Below, in pieces: positions 58,500 through 64,000 of a stretch of DNA of 64,000 bases. Both the position numbers and the translations under genes were made by a program. This DNA comes from Setophaga petechia (lineage: Eukaryota > Chordata > Aves > Passeriformes > Parulidae): NCBI GenBank assembly GCA_024362935.1, contig JANCRA010000028.1, positions 4,996,501-5,060,500 on the forward strand, in the 5' to 3' direction. The notes beneath the pieces are model-generated. The model was given only the letters and a program-made list of their open reading frames with translations, was not told the DNA's origin and did no database searches. The stretch's first letter is position 1. Each line of letters starts with the position of its first letter.

Positions 58500-61400
58500 A
58501 TGGTGCGTGCCGGAGCCATGGGTGACGGTTACGCACCTTTGACTGCGCTTGTCCTGCTGCTGGCCGCCGTGGCTGTCTGCTGGGCCCTTGGCCTCTGGCA
58601 GCCATGGAGGCGGCAAGCAGGGACAGCCAAGAGGCGCAAGCGCCCCGGGGTCCGGCCCAGAGGCTCACGCAGGAACCGGGGAGCCCCTGCGGCTCCCAGG
58701 CCCTGCAGGCCTCGGGCCACCCCTCGCAAGCGGCCAGGTGCTCCCGCCAGCACCCTGGGCAGCTCCTGCAGCTGCGGCCCCTGCGTGGCAGTGGGCCGAG
58801 AGCTGCAGGAACTGATGCAGCTGCTCTGGGCTGGCAGTGGGACATCTGAGCCGCTCTACTCTGGGATGTGGCGGGCCCTGTGGAAAGAGCTGCGGGAGCT
58901 GGTGAGGCGAGGCCACCTGCCCTGCTGTGGCTCGTCCCGCTCCCCCAGGCGCCGCCATCCCATGAGGAGGCAGCTCCCAGGAAGAGTCTCCATCCCTGGG
59001 AGGGCCTCGAGCCTTGCAAGGATGGCACGGCAGACGACACCCGCCATCCTTGCAAGAAGCTCAGGCTGTCAGAGATCCTCCATCCTGCCAGGAGCCTCGG
59101 CTACCTCTGACAGCCTCCATCCTTCAGAGAGGCTCAGTGAGACCTGTCAGCCTGCAGCAAGTGCAGAGCCCGCGGACAGGTCTCCCGGCTCCCTTGGACC
59201 CCTGGACTTGGACAAGACGGGCGCAACCCTGAGCGTTGTCGTGGCCAGGGAAAGCCCGCGAGTCCAAGTGGGAGCCCAGCCCGATGCAGGGGAGCCATCT
59301 CAGGAGCAGGTGGCTCGGGAGCAGCAAGCGTCCTGCAGCCGGCACTTGTCGGCCCACAGCTGCCAGGACGCTGTGCCGGCTGTGCCAGCGGGCTGCAGCC
59401 CGTGCCGGGTGGAGGAGACGAGCCTCGAGACACCTGGGCACCTCCATCTCGAGGAAGCTGCTCCGAAACAGCCACCGACTCCCAAGGAGGCCCTAATAGA
59501 AGGTGAGATCTTCTGAGGAGCTGTCTGCAGCTCCCCTGGGGCTCTTCAGGGCCATTGCCAGGCCAGGCCCTCTGAGAGCAGCCTAGTCCCTGGCTGTTCT
59601 CAGTGCCTCTGATGGCTTCAAAAATCCCCTGCGTGGTTTGCAGCTGCTCCTGGGACCCCCCTGCGCGACAGCTCGGGCTGCAGCCCCGGCCGCGCACAAG
59701 AGCAGAGCGCAGGCCACGAGGCCGGGGCCAGCGCCGGTGCCGCCGTGCCCCCCTGCAGCGGGGCTCCTGCAGCCGCCTGTGCGCGCTGCCCGGGCCCGGC
59801 CGTGCCGCTCGCCAGCCCCTCGGCTGCAGGGCGGTGGCCGCTGCCCGGCGCGCGGCAGGGAGCAGGTGAGAGCAGCGCGGCCCGCGGGGGCCGGCCCCTG
59901 CCCTGGCGGGCACTGGGCGGGGGGGGGTTCCTGGGCGCAGCGCTGACGCCTCGCTCTCGGCCTTTTGCAGGGCAAAAGAAGGAGCTGCAGGAGCTCTACC
60001 AGCTGGGCCCGCAGCTGGGCAGGGGCGGCTTCGGCACCGTTTTCGCGGGCAGCCGCCTGGCGGACGGTAGCCCGGTAAGTGGGCGGCACGGGCGGGCGCG
60101 GGCGGAGGCTCCGGGCCGGGGCTGGGCGGGGCTGGAGCTCAGCCCCCTGTGTCCGTGCCTTGCAGGTGGCTCTCAAGCGCGTGGCCCGGGAGAGCGTCCT
60201 GCGCTGGGACGAGCGCGTGAGTGAGCGGGGCCAGCGGGCCGGGGCGGGCCGGGGCGGGCAGGGATAAGGCCGGGGAGGGCCCCGAGGGAGGGCGCCGAGG
60301 CACGGCGGGGGCGGCGGGCGTGGGCTCAGCGCGCGAGGCGGAGCGCGGCGGGCCCGCGGATGCCGAACGCCGGGGCCGGCTCCAGGCGGGGCGACAGCTG
60401 CCAAGCGTGCCCTGGGCGGAAGGGATCCCGAGCAGCACGGAGGCTGCCCGAGGGGGCACCGGGGCATGCCGGGCAGGGGGCAATGGAGGCACAGAGCAGC
60501 ACCAGGCCTAGCGCAGGCAATGTCTCGTCCTCGCAGCCCGACGGCACCCGTGTTCCGCTGGAGATCGTGCTGATGGAGAAGGTGGGCTCCGGCTGCCGCA
60601 GCATCATCCAGCTCCTGGACTGGTTCGAGCTGCCTGACAGCTTCGTGCTGGTCCTGGAGCGTCCGGGGCGATCGCGGGATCTGCTGGAGCTGCTGCGGGA
60701 GCAGCAGTTCCTGAGCGAGGAGGCGGCGCGCTGGCTTTTCTGCCAGGTGCTGGAGGCCGTGTGGCACTGCACCGCCTGCGGCGTCTGGCACGGCGACATC
60801 AAGGCGGAGAACCTCCTCGTGGACCCGGACACTGGCAGCCTGAAGCTCATCGACTTCGGTTGCGGCACCTTCTTCCACGGCCACACCTGCAGGGATGTTG
60901 CCGGTGAGCCCGCGGCCCGGGCCCTGCTGCCTCTGCCAGGCACTGCACCGTGCCATTCCCTCCTGGGCTGTGGGTGCGGCATTCAGCCGGCTGCCGGCTG
61001 CCCCGTGCCCCGGGGCAGGTGCTGTGCCCCAGGAGCCGGCTGCTGGCCTTGCCGACAGGGGGGGGGGCTGCAAAAGCCAGGCCCCGGCCCCTCGGCTTGG
61101 CAGGCCTGCTTGGGCTTGGGCCGCTCTTCTGGCCTTCTCTGCCTTGCAGAGCGCTTTCCTGGCTTTGGCCAATTGCCTGCGGGTGCCGGGTGGCCTTGGG
61201 GGAAGTTGTGGCCGCAGGTGCGGGCCCTGCCTCTGGCAGGAGGCCGGCGCCAGGCTCTGGAAGGCAGCAGCCTGCGCCCGACCAGCGCCGCCTGTCTCCC
61301 CTAGGAACACGGATGTACTGCTCGCCCGAGTGGATCCGCCTGGGCTTCTACCACAAGGAGCCGGCTACCATCTGGTCCCTGGGCGTGCTGCTCTATGTCA

Positions 61401-61764
61401 TGGTCTGCGGGTGCTTCCCCTTCCGGGACGACCATGACATCGTGTGGGGGCAGCTCTTCTTCTGGCGGCAGGTGTCTCCAGGTTGGTGAGGGCCTCAAGC
61501 ACGCTGGGCTGGAGGAGGTGGCCGTGTCCTGCCGTGCCGCTGTCCCGCCAAGGGCAGCTCTGAGCACTCGCAGCCTGGCCCGGCTTCTGCGGGCACTGCC
61601 GGGCGCGGCCGGGCAGGAGCCTCGTGCCAGTGAGCGGCGCTTTCTGCCTTCTCTCCCCAGAGTGCCAGCACCTGATCACCTGGTGTTTGGGCAAGCACCC
61701 CCTGGACCGGGCCAATCTGGAGGACATCTGGCGCCACCCTTGGGTGTGGGGCGGGCACCTTTGA
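58500..61764 (+). CDS. PIM1-like serine/threonine kinase, copy 13 (Pro328, His674; most diverged copy)
   Basis: Exons: 58500-59502, 59644-59865, 59971-60074, 60166-60216, 60537-60903, 61305-61481, 61661-61764. The frame is intact, 675 residues. Two private amino-acid changes were seen: Ala328Pro at the end of exon 1 (59481-59483) and Arg674His, the next-to-last residue. Private non-coding changes are concentrated in intron 4 (near 60341, 60392 and 60420), at the intron-5 G run (near 61058) and just after the exon-6 donor (near 61489). The kinase exons 3-6 match the common sequence. Pro181 and GCT at Ala603 are present. Confidence 0.87.
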
Positions 61765-63579
61765 TGCCCGGCTGGAGCCCCTGCAGCACCCAGTCACCGA
61801 GTCCCACGCAGGACCGAGGGCCGGAAAAATAAACCAGCCACCAACCCATTGCGGGCTGTCACGACTGGTCCTTGTTAGCAACTGCGGCTAAAGAAACCTC
61901 TTGGCAAAAGGGGAAATCAGAGTGTTCCCTCCTGCCTTGGCCAAGGTTTTGATGCCTCTCCTCCGTGTAGGTGGTTTTGTGTCTTCAAGCTCAGGCTGGA
62001 GTACTGCTAGGAGTGGCTTTAGCAAGGCGAGAAATGCAACAGTGAACCAACAGCTGCCCTTTCCAACTGACAAAGCAACTTGGGTTCACCTGAAGTGCCG
62101 CAAGGGCCCGTGTGTGCGTTCCAAGGGCCACCGGGTGGCAGGAACAGAGACCTCGCTCCTCTCCAAAGCTGTAGAACAATTAGCAGTGGCAAAATGTGAT
62201 TTTGGGTTAAGCCCTGACAAAATTGTTCCTCATTGGTCCCCAGAAATGGGAAGCTGGGCTGGGCCTTTGACCTGCTGGGGCTGCAGCGTCGTCGGTCATA
62301 GGCATGGAGCCCATGGGAAATGTTGAGGTGCTGGAGTCATTCCCATCATGCTGGGATCATTGTACCACCCCACACCACCCCACCACCCCCCCCAAAAATA
62401 AAAAATCATGGTTTGCCCTGAAATGGCGGCTCCTCCTCACCCTGTTGGTCATTATGAGGGGACATTGGGCTCTGGCTGGGGGTGGAAAAGCTCCCAAAGG
62501 GCCTTGAACTCCTGCGGGAATTGGTCCAGCAAGGAGGTGGCACTGAGCCTTTCAGGGAATTGTGGGGAAAGAGAAGGTCCCCTCTGAGCCTCCTTTTGTC
62601 CAGGATGACAGAAACTGTGCTTGGAATGACCGCCTTTGTTTGTATTTACAGAACCTGAGACGCACAGTGAGTGCTTCTGGGGAGGAGGGAGGTGTGTGGG
62701 GTATGCAGCCAACAAATAACGATGGTTAGTAATGGTTTTGTTGACCAACAGTGTAAAGGCCATTGCCATGGGCCTCATGGAGCTCATGGGCTCAGCAGCC
62801 ACAGTCCCTGTGGAGATCAAGTCTGCCAGGCTCTCTGTGGGTGTCTGACACTCAGCTCAGCCCTCCGCGGCTCTGTAGCCCTGCCAGGGCCAGCAGGGTC
62901 CCGATGCCCAAAGGCACACAAAGCATCCTCCCAGCACAAGCTGAGCCACTCAGGGTGGCAGAATCCTGTGGCAATTCAGCTCTCTGAGCATCCTCTCTGC
63001 TTTTAGATGGTCCCAGTGCCCTTGTCCCACAGACATTGGCTCTGCCAAGTACCACTGCCTTCTCTAGGTGCTGACGGGCATCAAACAGTGGAGGCACTGT
63101 GCTGTGAGGGACAGCGATCTTTTATTTGGGGTGGCTGGGGACAAGCTGGACCAGAATAAATAGCCATGAGATGTGGCTTTGGATGGGATTCATCCCGATA
63201 TGTCCCAGTGGGATCCCCTTCAAACATGTAGCCAAGGTCCTGAAAGCCCAAGGAGGTCCATGCTGGCTCAGGGCTCTCCAGCTGTATGTGACTTGAAAGG
63301 AAGGCTTTGGAACTATCCAGGAAACTCCATCCTTTCAATCAAACCATGATAGCAGGAAAAATGAAGGGAAGGTCATCGTGGGCACTACTGGGAAGTGATG
63401 GAAAGACACAACAGCCAGCCATGGGGGGAGGCGGGGCCATGATGGCACCCAGGGGAGGAGCCCTGCGGAGGGGCAGGTCTGTGGTGTCACACACTGTCCT
63501 GGCCACAGCACTGTGACATCATTGTGCCTATATGCCTATATAATCCGGGCCAGCCCCCGCAGCTGCCAGTGCAGTTGCG
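61765..63579 (+). other. Spacer 13: poly(A) signal and most diverged spacer
   Basis: AATAAA at 61828-61833. Between about 61940 and 62430 it has a dozen or so private substitutions and a reshaped C/A-rich tract near 62370-62395. From about 62440 on it matches the common sequence again. This abrupt change suggests a conversion or exchange boundary. No gene seen. Confidence 0.75.
63514..63544 (+). promoter_or_regulatory. Core promoter of copy 14 (CRE-like + TATA)
   Basis: TGACATCA at 63514-63521 and TATATAAT at 63537-63544, upstream of the ATG at 63580. Its presence shows that the array continues past the window end. Confidence 0.7.
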
Positions 63580-64000
63580 ATGGTGCGTGCCGGAGCCATG
63601 GGTGACGGTTACGCACCTTTGACTGCGCTTGTCCTGCTGCTGGCCGCCGTGGCTGTCTGCTGGGCCCTTGGCCTCTGGCAGCCATGGAGGCGGCAAGCAG
63701 GGACAGCCAAGAGGCGCAAGCGCCCCGGGGTCCGGCCCAGAGGCTCACGCAGGAACCGGGGAGCCCCTGCGGCTCCCAGGCCCTGCAGGCCTCGGGCCAC
63801 CCCTCGCAAGCGGCCAGGTGCTCCCGCCAGCACCCTGGGCAGCTCCTGCAGCTGCGGCCCCTGCGTGGCAGTGGGCCGAGAGCTGCAGGAACTGATGCAG
63901 CTGCTCTGGGCTGGCAGTGGGACATCTGAGCCGCTCTACTCTGGGATGTGGCGGGCCCTGTGGAAAGAGCTGCGGGAGCTGGTGAGGCGAGGCCACCTGC
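63580..64000 (+). CDS. PIM1-like serine/threonine kinase, copy 14 (only start of exon 1, cut by window end)
   Basis: The same promoter precedes an ATG at 63580, and the reading frame is open to the window end, covering about 140 residues: hydrophobic segment, basic stretch, CSCGPC cluster and both predicted helices. The kinase exons lie beyond the window, so identity as a PIM-like kinase is inferred from the identical exon 1 of the other copies. No difference from copy 2 was noticed in the visible coding part. Confidence 0.82.
   Translation, partial: MVRAGAMGDGYAPLTALVLLLAAVAVCWALGLWQPWRRQAGTAKRRKRPGVRPRGSRRNRGAPAAPRPCRPRATPRKRPGAPASTLGSSCSCGPCVAVGRELQELMQLLWAGSGTSEPLYSGMWRALWKELRELVRRGHL

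Larger units (their letters stand above)
1..64000 (+). repeat. Head-to-tail tandem array of a ~5,083-bp gene-bearing unit
   Basis: The sequence at position 1 recurs at 5084, and the whole window follows the same period. Start codons of successive gene copies lie at 3688, 8771, 13854, 18937, 24020, 29106, 34190, 39276, 43248, 48333, 53417, 58500 and 63580. Spacings are 5083 (five times), 5084 (twice), 5085, 5086 (twice) and 5080; the one outlier, 3972, spans the assembly gap. Each unit is one seven-exon PIM-like kinase gene plus one spacer. Units differ by a few substitutions and homopolymer-length changes, so unequal crossing-over or gene conversion is recent or continuing. Both array ends lie outside the window. 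Confidence 0.98.

Noticed and set aside
1..64000. Prokaryotic features, CRISPR arrays, tRNA or rRNA genes, transposon ends
   Set aside because: The 5-kb periodicity is a gene array with eukaryotic introns. No tRNA or rRNA signature, short spaced direct repeats, terminal repeats or transposase-like frames were seen.

Overview
The window is one continuous head-to-tail tandem array. A unit of about 5,083 bp, all on the + strand, is repeated across the full 64 kb and enters and leaves the window mid-unit. Parts of 14 gene copies are present: copy 1 lacks its 5' end, copies 2-13 start and end inside the window (copy 9 contains a 100-N assembly gap), and copy 14 is cut by the right edge. Copies differ by only a handful of substitutions per unit, so the array is young or is being homogenised.

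Each unit holds one spliced gene of about 3.27 kb and one spacer of about 1.82 kb. The gene has seven exons, short GC-rich GT-AG introns (141, 105, 91, 320, 402 and 179 bp in copy 2), a compact promoter (CRE-like site, TATA box, very short 5' leader) and an AATAAA signal 64 bp after the stop. Joining the exons gives a 675-residue protein. Residues about 418-670 are a PIM-family serine/threonine kinase domain: glycine loop, VALK lysine, ERP hinge, DFG and SPE motifs are present, and the C-terminal end is short. The catalytic HRD motif reads HGD in every copy where it can be seen. Residues 1-408 (exons 1-2) form an unusual N-terminal extension with a hydrophobic segment at 13-33, a strongly basic stretch and Cys/Pro-rich sequence. 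This suggests a membrane-anchored PIM-like kinase facing the cytosol, which is inferred.

Organism: multi-exon genes with GT-AG introns, TATA and poly(A) signals show a eukaryote, and a PIM kinase points to an animal. Very compact GC-rich introns and a large PIM1-like expansion fit a bird, most likely a songbird, because PIM1-like expansions are documented in the zebra finch. The species and chromosome cannot be read from the window.

Region by region: copies 1-4 (1-17119) share an intron-4 variant and are intact where visible. Copy 5 (18937-22202) carries a cluster of eight small indels that sum to zero and break its kinase frame. Copies 6-8 (24020-37455) are intact. Copy 9 (39276-41430) contains the gap and an error-rich flank. 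Copy 10 (43248-46515) has a single extra G in exon 4. Copies 11-13 (48333-61764) are intact, copy 13 being the most diverged. Copy 14 starts at 63580. Variant sites show traces of a two-unit (about 10.2 kb) higher-order repeat. No RNA genes, recognisable transposons, CRISPR arrays or unrelated protein genes were found.
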